DNA of 64,000 nt, taken from contig NZ_NBXD01000002.1 in the NCBI RefSeq assembly GCF_003399645.1, positions 248,001-312,000 on the forward strand, given 5' to 3'. Each line of letters opens with the position of its first letter. Within the stretch, counting starts at the first letter, position 1. This document shows, one piece after another, positions 33,170 to 40,209 of the stretch. Source of the DNA: Subtercola boreus. Its GTDB lineage: Bacteria > Actinomycetota > Actinomycetes > Actinomycetales > Microbacteriaceae. The translations under genes and the position numbers were made by a program. The notes beneath the pieces were generated by a model that was given only the letters and a program-made list of their open reading frames with translations, was not told where the DNA came from and ran no database searches.

Positions 33170-34018
33170 CTATCTCCTCCGGGGTTCGCGGGCGGTGAGG
33201 TGTGGTGTCATCGAGAACCCGAATTCCCGGTGGAGCTGTGCTGGCGTCGCCTCCCGGGTGACCGGTTCGGCGCGGAATTCGATCAGGTTGCCGACCCGAA
33301 GCAACGAGAGGACAAACAGCGGGGAACCGTTCGGTGTCGAGACAGTGAAGCTCGACCCGTCGAAGAGCTGCACGCCGATCACGCCGGAGGCCGCACCGAT
33401 GAAGAGGGCACGCCGCAGCCGGTGCAGGTGGCGCAGGGAGACGATCGCATCGGGGCCGTCGTAACCGACCAGAGCGCGGTTGCCCGTGGTCGAGACGGAG
33501 GTGCCCTCGGTGCCGCCGTCGGCGTACGCGGCGCCGGCGATGAGGTCGGTGGTCTCCCATGCGACGGCGGAGGTGCCCGACACGATGAGGCTGCCGATGG
33601 CCGATTCGCGAGCGTTGAGTCGCAGCACCGGCTCCTCAGTACCGAGTTCCCGCACATCGCCGATGGCGGGCGCGGGGAAGGGGCCGGGCAGCTCGGGCCG
33701 TGCGGGCCGCCCGCGCGGTGCGGCGGGGGTGGAGCGGGGCGTTCCGCCGGGTGCTCCGGATGCCCGGGGCGCAGCCGGGCGCGCACCCGCGCTCTGCGGG
33801 GCCGGAGAGCTGCGGGCACCGAGGTCGAGCCCGGTGCCCCCACCACTCGGTCGCGCGAGGCTGAGTCCACCCGAGGGAACGGAGGAGGTGGGTGCAGCAG
33901 GCGGCTCAGCGGAAGCAGGCGCAGGCGCGGGCGCAGGCGTAGGCGCGGGCACGGGCGCCTTCACGCGCCGGCGCAGGTACGGGAGGTCGCGGCGTACCGC
34001 CGCCGGGTTCAGGGCCAC
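33170..34018 (-). CDS. Pro/Ala-rich protein with C-terminal TerD-like beta domain (hypothetical)
   Basis: 282 residues. Residues about 18-115 are low complexity (Pro, Ala, Ser, Gly), coded by near-repetitive GCAGGCGCGGGC-type DNA, and contain the short motifs GGLSLARP and GLDLGARS. The C-terminal 150 residues (EPVLRLNARESAIGSLIVSG, RALVGYDGPDAIVSLRHLHRLRRALFIGAASG, LFVLSLLRVGNLIEFRAEPV) look like a compact beta sandwich that weakly recalls the TerD fold. I cannot assign it firmly. It lies between a TerD gene and the citE-like gene with 3-base gaps on both sides, so it is a full operon member. Confidence 0.6.
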   Translation of the reverse strand: MALNPAAVRRDLPYLRRRVKAPVPAPTPAPAPAPASAEPPAAPTSSVPSGGLSLARPSGGGTGLDLGARSSPAPQSAGARPAAPRASGAPGGTPRSTPAAPRGRPARPELPGPFPAPAIGDVRELGTEEPVLRLNARESAIGSLIVSGTSAVAWETTDLIAGAAYADGGTEGTSVSTTGNRALVGYDGPDAIVSLRHLHRLRRALFIGAASGVIGVQLFDGSSFTVSTPNGSPLFVLSLLRVGNLIEFRAEPVTREATPAQLHREFGFSMTPHLTAREPRRR

Positions 34019-34021
34019 GGC

Positions 34022-34573
34022 CTAGAGGTCGATCCTGAAGTCTTTGGCCACGCCCGCCAGCCCGCTCGTGTACCCCTGCCCGACGGCCCGGAACTTCCAG
34101 TCGTCGCGGTGACGGTACAGCTCGCCGAAGAGCATGGCGTGCACGCTGCGGTTGTCGCCGAGAGGCAGGTCGAAGCGCACCAGCTCCCGCCCGTCTCTCG
34201 TTGCGACCCGCACGTAGGCCGAGCGCACAGCCGAGAAGTCGGTGGCACCGCGCACGTCGGGGTCGACATAGACGAGGAAGGCGATTTTGGCGACCTCGGT
34301 CGGCACGAGTGCGAGATCGACGTCGATCTCCTCGACGTCGGTGCCGGTCGCGAACACGACCGATCCGTCCTGGCTCTCGAGCTGGTTGAAGAACACCAGA
34401 TGGTCGTTCGAGAGGGCGTGGTCGTCGGCTCCGCACATGATCGCCAGCGGCACGAGTTCGGCCTGCGGTCCGCGGCTCGGGATGACCTCCCAGCCGAACC
34501 CGACGAGCACGTCTTCCAAGCCCGGGTTCTCTGCGGTGAGGGCGGCATTCGCCCCCGAAATGAGCGTGGCCAT
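34022..34573 (-). CDS. TerD-family stress protein, divergent paralogue
   Basis: A 183-residue TerD domain protein: GLEDVLVGFGWEV, HLVFFNQLESQDGSVVF, IDVDLALVPTEVAKIAFLVYV, VRSAYVRVATRDGRELVRFDL and the C-terminal WKFRAVGQGYTSGLAGVAKDFRI. The last segment is nearly the same as in the 36459 paralogue, so the assignment is firm. However, the N-terminal strand SLxKGxxLxL and the acidic GDGDDE calcium site of the other two copies are missing, replaced by TGTDVEEIDVDL. It may therefore fold without calcium or serve as a partner subunit. Its start overlaps the upstream stop as TGATG. Confidence 0.88.
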   Translation of the reverse strand: MATLISGANAALTAENPGLEDVLVGFGWEVIPSRGPQAELVPLAIMCGADDHALSNDHLVFFNQLESQDGSVVFATGTDVEEIDVDLALVPTEVAKIAFLVYVDPDVRGATDFSAVRSAYVRVATRDGRELVRFDLPLGDNRSVHAMLFGELYRHRDDWKFRAVGQGYTSGLAGVAKDFRIDL

Positions 34574-35142
34574 CAGCGCCCGCCCAGCGTGAGCCCGGCA
34601 TCGGGAGCCCGGCCCGCAGCATCCGCGCTGCTCCCACCCAGCGTGAGCGCAGCATCCGGAGCCTGGAATTTGTCGGCCAGGAAGCGCCCGTGCGTCGACA
34701 ACTCGGCGATAGCGCCGATGCGGATCTGGTTGAGCAGGTCGCGCACCGTCTCTTCGAGCAGGCCGAGCTGGTTCGCGAAGAGCAGTGTGGCCTGGGCGTC
34801 GTCGGCTCGATCCTCTTCCGGCAGGGCGAGATAGGCGCGAAGCGGGGTCGGGATGTAGTCGTTCACCATCGCCGCCAGCAGCACCCGCTGTTCGGTTGAG
34901 GCGTCCTGCGCCGCGATCGTCGAGACGACCTCCCGCAGCAGATCGTCGATCTGCCCGAGCCGCGACAGGAGCAGGGTGGGCAGTTCGCGTCCCGCGAGGC
35001 GCGTCGAGCTCCGCAGGGCGCCCAGGGCCCGCTCCGTCTGCACGTCTTCGTTCTCCACCGTCGCTTCTGGCACGGTGTCGATGACGGCCGGCGGTTGCGG
35101 GGCCCCGCCGAAGAGGGAATTCACGAACCTGCCGAATGCCAT
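34573..35142 (-). CDS. XpaC-like helical protein of the Ter operon (hypothetical)
   Basis: 189 residues, mostly helical. The middle part (LSRLGQIDDLLREVVSTIA, LLAAMVNDYIPTPLRAYLALPEEDR, LLFANQLGLLEETVRDLLNQI, LSTHGRFLADKF) resembles the C-terminal half of XpaC (5-bromo-4-chloroindolyl phosphate hydrolysis) proteins, which are common neighbours of TelA; the membrane part of XpaC is missing. The C-terminus carries the repeated short motif APDAALTLGG / APDAGLTLGG, coded by a duplicated segment. It lies between telA and the third TerD gene. The XpaC link is a weak resemblance; a function in the tellurite/stress complex is inferred from position. Confidence 0.6.
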   Translation of the reverse strand: MAFGRFVNSLFGGAPQPPAVIDTVPEATVENEDVQTERALGALRSSTRLAGRELPTLLLSRLGQIDDLLREVVSTIAAQDASTEQRVLLAAMVNDYIPTPLRAYLALPEEDRADDAQATLLFANQLGLLEETVRDLLNQIRIGAIAELSTHGRFLADKFQAPDAALTLGGSSADAAGRAPDAGLTLGGR

Positions 35143-35178
35143 GGTGTCACCTCTCTCGTCACACCTGACTGTAATGGG

Positions 35179-36390
35179 TCAGCGCAGTTCACCCTGCTCG
35201 GTCTGGCGGCTGCGTTCGAGGTACGGCTTGGCCTTCAGCAGCCCGGTCTCGAGCGCCGAAACCGTGCCCTCCATGTTCTTGGCGGCAGAGGCGCGGAAGG
35301 TGTCGATGGCATCCATCGTCTGGAACACGTTGTCGAACGCCTTCTGCAGCGTCTCGACGCTGACACCCGACGTGCTTGCCTGCTGCTGGATGCGAACCGT
35401 CTGGTCTTTCAGCATCTCGCTCGTCTTCAGGATCATGTTGTTCGTGGTGGTGTTGATCGCGTCGATCTGGTCGAGCACCATCTTCTGGTTCGCCAGGGCC
35501 TGGGCCACGATGACCGCCGTGCGGAGCGCCGCGATCGTGGTGGTTCGCGCGCGGTCGACACCCTTGATGAGCTCGAGGTTGTTCTTGCGGATGAGGTCCA
35601 TCGCGAGATAGCCCTGCACCGACACCGCGAGCTGGGTCAGGATGTCCTGGTGGCGCTGCCGGATCGGGAACAGCACGTCGGCTTCGAGCTTCTGCGCCTC
35701 GTCGATACGCCCGGAGGCGCGGCTGGACTCGATCTTCTCGACGGTCGCGGCATCCAGCGCCTTCGCGAAGACGGCGTACTCGCTGAGCGCCTGCATGGTC
35801 TCCCACAGCTGCACCTTCTCACCGGCGAGCGAGGCGTTGTCTTTCAGCAGTTCGTCCTGCCCGGCCATCAGCGACTTGATGATCTTGTCGAGCTGCGTCT
35901 GGGCGCTCTCGTACTTCTGGAAGTAGCGGGCCAGCTTGTTGCCGCCCGGGATGAAGCCCAGGATCTTTCGCCCGACGCCGAGGTCTGCCGCGTTCGGCGT
36001 CAGGTCTTCGACCGTCGTGCGCAGGTCTCCGAGGGTCGCCGCCACCTGCACCTGGGCGCTGTTGCCGCTGCGCTTGCTGCCGGCGACCGAGGTGGAGGAG
36101 CGTTCGAGCATGCGCGACGAGTAGCCGCCCGACTGCACCATCTCCTTGCCGCCGATCTGCGAGATGCCCTCCACCTTCTGCGTGAACTCGGGCGTGCGCG
36201 GATCGAGCGTCGCGACCTCCGCCACGAACTCGCGGGCCTGGCGCTGGATCTCGCTCTGCCGGTCGGCGGGCACCGGAACCATGCCCGGCGCCTCCTCTGC
36301 CTCGACGATGGCCGGGGCATCCGGAGCACGCAGCACCAGCGAGGCCTGGGCCTGGTCGCCGGCGTCGGGGGGAGTGAGCGGTGTACTCAT
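35179..36390 (-). CDS. telA: Toxic anion resistance protein TelA/KlaA family
   Basis: A 403-residue, highly helical cytoplasmic protein. The family core is easily seen: GRKILGFIPGGNKLARYFQKYESAQTQLDKIIKSL near residues 140-175, LWETMQALSEYAVFAKALD, LFPIRQRHQDILTQLAVSVQGYLAMDLIRKNNLELIKGVDRARTTTIAALRTAVIVAQALANQK and the C-terminal LLKAKPYLERS. The Pro/Ala/Glu-rich N-terminus contains LVLRAPDAP, similar to motifs in its XpaC-like neighbour. TelA is associated with tellurite, colicin and cell-envelope stress resistance; the mechanism is unknown, possibly membrane surveillance with TerC and TerD. Spacing to the XpaC-like gene is 36 bases. Confidence 0.93.
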   Translation of the reverse strand: MSTPLTPPDAGDQAQASLVLRAPDAPAIVEAEEAPGMVPVPADRQSEIQRQAREFVAEVATLDPRTPEFTQKVEGISQIGGKEMVQSGGYSSRMLERSSTSVAGSKRSGNSAQVQVAATLGDLRTTVEDLTPNAADLGVGRKILGFIPGGNKLARYFQKYESAQTQLDKIIKSLMAGQDELLKDNASLAGEKVQLWETMQALSEYAVFAKALDAATVEKIESSRASGRIDEAQKLEADVLFPIRQRHQDILTQLAVSVQGYLAMDLIRKNNLELIKGVDRARTTTIAALRTAVIVAQALANQKMVLDQIDAINTTTNNMILKTSEMLKDQTVRIQQQASTSGVSVETLQKAFDNVFQTMDAIDTFRASAAKNMEGTVSALETGLLKAKPYLERSRQTEQGELR

Positions 36391-36458
36391 GGTGTGTGCC
36401 TAACTCGCGTGAAAGGTCGTCTGTGGAGGGAGGAGCGGGGGAGGGGGATGCCCGGGGC

Positions 36459-37037
36459 TCAGCCGAGCTGAACGCCGAAGTCGCCGGCGATGCCGGCGAG
36501 ACCGGTGGTGTAGCCCTGGCCGACGGCCTTGAACTTCCACTCGGCGCCGTTGCGGTAGACCTCGGCGAAGACCATGGCGGTCTCGGGGGCCGCGTCTTCG
36601 CTGAGGTCGAAGCGCACGATCTCCTGGCCGTCCTGGTCGACGACCCGGCAGTAGGCGGCGCGAACCTGGCCGAAGTTCTGCCGGCGGTCGTCGGCCTTGT
36701 CGATCGAGACGGCGATGACGATGCGCTGAACGTCGCCTGTGACCTTCTGCAGGTCGATGTTGATCTGCTCGTCGTCGCCGTCACCCTCGCCGGTGCGGTT
36801 GTCGCCCATGTGCTTGACCGACTCGTCGGGCGTCGCGGGCTGGTTGTAGAAGATGAAGTCGGCGCTCGAGCGCACCTTGCCGTCGGCGCCGAGCAGCAGG
36901 GCCGAGGCGTCGAGGTCGAACTGCTCGCCACTGGTGGTGCGTGGGTCCCAGCCGAGGCCGACGGTGGCGATCGTGAGTCCGGGGCTGACCTTCGTCAGCG
37001 AGAGGTTGTTTCCCTTTTCGAGTGAGAGACCAGCCAT
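36459..37037 (-). CDS. TerD-family calcium-binding stress protein
   Basis: From ATG 37037 ([16 protein letters not shown]), preceded by AAGGAGC 11 bases away, the protein has 192 residues, the normal TerD length. The N-terminal strand [28 protein letters not shown], acidic calcium loop [23 protein letters not shown]-type strand, [17 protein letters not shown] and [22 protein letters not shown] are all canonical. TerD proteins are soluble beta sandwiches that bind calcium and are thought to assemble with TerC near the membrane. The hairpin at 37083-37123 precedes this gene and may modulate its level relative to the preceding TerD. Confidence 0.94.
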   Translation of the reverse strand: MAGLSLEKGNNLSLTKVSPGLTIATVGLGWDPRTTSGEQFDLDASALLLGADGKVRSSADFIFYNQPATPDESVKHMGDNRTGEGDGDDEQINIDLQKVTGDVQRIVIAVSIDKADDRRQNFGQVRAAYCRVVDQDGQEIVRFDLSEDAAPETAMVFAEVYRNGAEWKFKAVGQGYTTGLAGIAGDFGVQLG

Positions 37038-37082
37038 GGTGTTCAGTGCTCCTTGTGTTCGGGTCGTGCAGTTGTGGGGGAG

Positions 37083-37123
37083 TGTCGGAGGGTCGGAGTC
37101 GAGATTACCTCGACCCTCCGACA
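37083..37123 (-). terminator. Intra-operon hairpin between two TerD genes
   Basis: TGTCGGAGGGTCG (37083-37095) pairs perfectly over 13 bp with 37111-37123 around a 15-base loop. It lies directly after the stop of the upstream TerD gene (37129) and before the next one. No T-tract is seen on the transcribed strand, so it may be a partial terminator or an mRNA-stabilising structure. Confidence 0.65.
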
Positions 37124-37128
37124 TCGGG

Positions 37129-37722
37129 TCAGAGTGCCTTGGCGGCGGGGGTCAGCAGGTCCATCACCGAGCGGCCGTTCGCGCGCTCACCGATGGCCTT
37201 GAAGCTCCAGCCGTCGCCGTCGCGGGAGACTTTCGACATGATCATCGCGGTGTGGTTTCCCGAGTCGGTGAGCTGGTACCGGGCGACCTCCGGTGAACCG
37301 GAGGTCGAATCATCCACCACCCGGCTGAAGGCGTTCTCGACCAGATCGAAGGTCTGCTGGCTGTAGCTCGAGATCACGAAGACGATCTGCGAGACCGCGG
37401 GGGCGACCCTCGAGAGGTCGACCAGGATGGTCTCGTCGTCGCCGTCACCGGCCCCTGTCAGGTTGTCGCCCGTGTGCTGGGCCGACCCGTCTTTGCTCGC
37501 CAGCTGCTGGAACCAGACGGTGTCGAGAACGCGGCCGGCTGCGTCGAAGAAGATGGCCGAGGCGTCGAGGTCGATCTCAGCGGCGGCCTTCGGCCTGCCG
37601 AACAGGCCGCGCTTCGTCGGCGTGGCGCTGTCCCAGCCGAGACCCAGGCGGATCTTCGTGAGAGCGCCACCGTCTTTCTTCGTCAGTGACAGTGACTGGC
37701 CTTTTTCCAAGCTCAGACCCAT
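37129..37722 (-). CDS. TerD-family calcium-binding stress protein
   Basis: From ATG 37722 ([18 protein letters not shown]), preceded by AGGGAG 9 bases away, 197 residues. Canonical TerD blocks: [32 protein letters not shown], calcium loop [43 protein letters not shown] and the C-terminal [20 protein letters not shown]. The insert [14 protein letters not shown] after the first strand is a basic loop not shared with the next paralogue. Second gene of the operon after terC, with hairpins on both sides (37756-37783 and 37083-37123), so it may be expressed at its own level. Confidence 0.94.
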   Translation of the reverse strand: MGLSLEKGQSLSLTKKDGGALTKIRLGLGWDSATPTKRGLFGRPKAAAEIDLDASAIFFDAAGRVLDTVWFQQLASKDGSAQHTGDNLTGAGDGDDETILVDLSRVAPAVSQIVFVISSYSQQTFDLVENAFSRVVDDSTSGSPEVARYQLTDSGNHTAMIMSKVSRDGDGWSFKAIGERANGRSVMDLLTPAAKAL

Positions 37723-37755
37723 GATGTGTACTCCCTGTTCGTGGTGCAATTGCGG

Positions 37756-37783
37756 AGCGTGGGGGAGAAACCTTCCCCACGCT
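37756..37783 (-). terminator. Hairpin after terC
   Basis: AGCGTGGGG (37756-37764) pairs with CCCCACGCT (37775-37783), 9 bp, loop 10, starting 14 bases past the terC stop on the transcribed strand. A likely partial terminator between terC and the TerD gene. Confidence 0.6.
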
Positions 37784-37796
37784 AGAGGATACGGCT

Positions 37797-38978
37797 TTAC
37801 TTCGAACCCTGGCCGTGCAGTTCGTGAGCCTGTGCGATGAGTTCTTTCAGCTCATCGTCTTCGGTCAGCTTCGCGCGCTGCCTGTCTGAGAGGGTGTCGA
37901 ACTGGTTCTCGCGGGCGACCATCTTCCTGTAGGTGGCGCTTCGCTCGGCATCGTCACCCTTGAAGTCGTGCTCGACGTACTTCTTGGCCTGCAGACGGGA
38001 GTCGCTGATGATCGTGTTCGCCTTGCCGGCCGGGCTGAAGAGCGAGGCCAGAACGGTCACGGTGAGAACTCCGATGATGACGATCAGGGAGAGCTCGGTG
38101 CTGATCTCGAACACGGGGATGGGCTGGCCACCGTTCAGGAACGGCAGGTTGTTCTCGTGCAGAGCGTGCAGCACCAGCTTCACGCCGATGAAGGCCAGAA
38201 TCGCGGCCAGGCCGTAGCTGAGGAAGATGAGGCGGTCGAGCAGACCGTCGATCAGGAAGAACAGCTGGCGCAGACCCATCAACGAGAAGGCTGTGGCGGT
38301 GAACACGATGTAGGTGTTCTGCGTGAGGCCGAAGATGGCGGGCACCGAGTCGAGCGCGAAGAGCAGGTCGGTTCCACCGATGGCGACCATCACCAGGAGC
38401 ATCGGGGTGAGAACCTTCTTGCCGTTCTCGATCGTGAAGAACTTGTCGCCGTCGTAGCGCTCCGTGGTGTTGAACAGGCGCTTCGCGAGACGGATGATCA
38501 CATTGTCGGCGTCATCACCCTCTGACTCGGGGCGCAGCAGCTTGATGGCGGTGAAGATCAGGAACCCGCCGAACAGATAGAACAGCCACGCGAAGGAGTT
38601 GATGGCCGCTGCACCGATGAAAATGAATCCGGTGCGGGCGATGAGGGCGAAGATGATGCCGAACAGCAGCACCTTCTGCTGGTCGGCGCGCGGCACCCTG
38701 AAGCTCGCGATGATGATCAGGAAGACGAAGAGGTTGTCGACCGACAGGGCCTTCTCCGTGATGTAGCCGGCGAAGTACTCGGTGCCGAGGGTCTGGCCGC
38801 CGAACGTGAGCACGCCGATACCGAAGGCGATGGCGATGCCCACGTAGATGGCCGACCATTTGGCGGCCTCTTTCAGCGTGGGCTCGTGGGCCTTCCGCAC
38901 GTGGAAGATGAAGTCGAAGGCAAGAAGGGCCAGGATGCCGACGATTGTCAGCAGCCAGACGTAGCCGGGGATGTCCAT
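37797..38978 (-). CDS. terC: TerC-family integral membrane protein
   Basis: A 393-residue polytopic protein of the TerC/Alx family. The opening hydrophobic segment is followed by KEAAKWSAIYVGIAIAFGIGV, FAGYITEKALSVDNLFVFLIIIASFRVP (family hallmark with intramembrane Glu and Asp), GFLIFTAIKLLRPE, MLLVMVAIGGTDLLFALDSVPAIFGLT (second hallmark) and LRQLFFLIDGLLDRLIFLSYGLAAIL. The C-terminal 80 residues are charged and cytoplasmic. Relatives export Mn2+ or load metals onto exported proteins. It is the promoter-proximal gene of the Ter operon and divergent from a MarR regulator; the upstream region has TTAGTTGG repeats and a TATAGT box on the transcribed strand. Confidence 0.95.
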   Translation of the reverse strand: MDIPGYVWLLTIVGILALLAFDFIFHVRKAHEPTLKEAAKWSAIYVGIAIAFGIGVLTFGGQTLGTEYFAGYITEKALSVDNLFVFLIIIASFRVPRADQQKVLLFGIIFALIARTGFIFIGAAAINSFAWLFYLFGGFLIFTAIKLLRPESEGDDADNVIIRLAKRLFNTTERYDGDKFFTIENGKKVLTPMLLVMVAIGGTDLLFALDSVPAIFGLTQNTYIVFTATAFSLMGLRQLFFLIDGLLDRLIFLSYGLAAILAFIGVKLVLHALHENNLPFLNGGQPIPVFEISTELSLIVIIGVLTVTVLASLFSPAGKANTIISDSRLQAKKYVEHDFKGDDAERSATYRKMVARENQFDTLSDRQRAKLTEDDELKELIAQAHELHGQGSK

Positions 38979-39017
38979 GGTTTGCGCGTTCTCCGCTTGT
39001 TCGAGGGTTGATGTGAT

Positions 39018-39059
39018 TTAGTTGGTGTGTTCCCACTATATTAGTTGGGCCAATCCAAC
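39018..39059. promoter_or_regulatory. Repeats in the terC/MarR divergent promoter region
   Basis: TTAGTTGG occurs at 39018-39025 and 39041-39048; the second is followed by an inverted GTTGG/CCAAC pair (39044-39048 and 39055-39059). On the minus strand TATAGT (39040-39035) is a good -10 box for terC between them. A natural binding site for the adjacent MarR protein. Confidence 0.5.
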
Positions 39060-39096
39060 CATTCATCGCTTGCGATTCGACAGGAAACACTCAGGT

Positions 39097-39594
39097 ATGG
39101 AGAACACTCCGCAGGAGACCGGCGTCGATGTCGGTGAGTCGATCGAGGCGACCCTGTCGCTCATCGCTCGCTGGTCATCTCGCGCCGACAACCGCCGAAC
39201 CCTCCACGACGCCGAGGGAGCGGCCCTCTCGAGTACAGACTCCTGGCTGCTCGAACGCCTCGTCGCGTCGAAGCCGATCCGCATGTCCCGGTTGGCCGAA
39301 TGGCTCTCGGTCGACAAGTCGACGATGACCACCGAGATCCGGCGGCTCGAGGCTGCCGGCCTCGTCGCGCGCGCGCCCGACCCTGCCGACCGTCGCGCTG
39401 TGCTGGTCAGCGCTACCGAGGCCGGCGCGATCGCCATCGACCGGCACCGCCGCATCGCCCAGGATGTCTACAACACGCTCGTCGGCAAGTGGAACGAACA
39501 CGACCGGGCCGAGTTCTCCCGCCTGCTCGGCCGCTTTGCCGACGAGCTCTCCTGGGTCACCGACGCGGTCTGGCGACACAACGAGACGCGGTGA
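39097..39594 (+). CDS. MarR-family transcriptional regulator
   Basis: From ATG 39097 (MENTPQETGVDVGES, preceded by AGGAAAC) the protein has 165 residues. The winged helix is SWLLERLVASKPIRMSRLAEWLSVDKSTMTTEIRRLEAAGLV, with wing PDPADRRAVLVSATEAG, near residues 48-110; dimerisation helices flank it. There are no Cys, so an OhrR-like peroxide switch is unlikely. It is divergent from terC, 118 bases away, with repeat elements between, and may repress the Ter operon. That link is positional. Known MarR proteins respond to phenolic ligands or metals. Confidence 0.88.
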   Translation: MENTPQETGVDVGESIEATLSLIARWSSRADNRRTLHDAEGAALSSTDSWLLERLVASKPIRMSRLAEWLSVDKSTMTTEIRRLEAAGLVARAPDPADRRAVLVSATEAGAIAIDRHRRIAQDVYNTLVGKWNEHDRAEFSRLLGRFADELSWVTDAVWRHNETR

Positions 39595-39630
39595 GGCCGG
39601 GGCGTCGGGGGTGCGGCGTAGCGTGAAGGG

Positions 39631-40197
39631 GTGAGCCGAGCATCCTGTTGCAGCGTCGACGACGACGGTGGGGTCTGCGGCGCGCCGGTCGAGGGGGATG
39701 CTCCGCTGGCACTCTGCGCGCACCACCTGCTCCTCGCGCACGACTTCGTCGCCCGTGACGTGGGAACGACCGACGTACTGCCCTCGCCGTGCGTGGCCTG
39801 CGGCTCCCGGCTGGGGGTGCGGTACCCCTCGGGCTGGCTGTGCGCCATCTGCGAGTGGCGGGTCGGTGAGGTGCCCGATGCCGGGGTGCGGGTCGAGCGG
39901 GTCGAGGTCGTCTATTACATCCGCTCCGGTGATCGCATCAAGATCGGTACCTCCGCCAACCCGAGGCAGCGGCTCGGCAGCCTCTTCTATGAGGAGTTGC
40001 TCGCCTTCGAGCGGGGAGGGCGGCTGCTCGAGCGCCGTCGGCACGAGCGGTTCGCTTCGGCACGGGTGCCGCGCAGCGAGTGGTTCGCCGTGCATCCGGA
40101 GCTGAGTTCGCACATCGCGGTTCTCGCGTACGGTGTCGACGACCCGTGGGGGCTGTACGCGCGCTGGCTGAGCGAGCGGCGAGCGCTCGGCGGCTAG
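39631..40197 (+). CDS. GIY-YIG nuclease-like protein with N-terminal zinc motifs
   Basis: 188 residues. The N-terminal 80 residues contain Cys/His sets consistent with zinc binding: CCSVDDDGGVCGAP with CAHH, then CVACGSRLGV and CAICEW (two CxxC knuckles). The C-terminal part is a GIY-YIG domain of the T5orf172/Mug113 type: VVYYIRSGDRIKIGTSANPRQRLGSL, with Tyr-Tyr and catalytic Arg in NPRQRL, and LLERRRHERFASARVPRSEWFAV with the metal-binding Glu region. It begins 36 bases after the MarR gene and may share its transcript. A DNA-cleaving role is plausible; the substrate is unknown, and selfish-element or defence roles are guesses. Confidence 0.78.
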   Translation: MSRASCCSVDDDGGVCGAPVEGDAPLALCAHHLLLAHDFVARDVGTTDVLPSPCVACGSRLGVRYPSGWLCAICEWRVGEVPDAGVRVERVEVVYYIRSGDRIKIGTSANPRQRLGSLFYEELLAFERGGRLLERRRHERFASARVPRSEWFAVHPELSSHIAVLAYGVDDPWGLYARWLSERRALGG

Positions 40198-40209
40198 AGG
40201 GTCGCCGGC

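Noticed and set aside
38979-39096. A manganese (yybP-ykoY) riboswitch before terC
   Set aside because: The interval is 118 bases and holds promoter-like repeats; I cannot find the conserved paired internal loops of that riboswitch.
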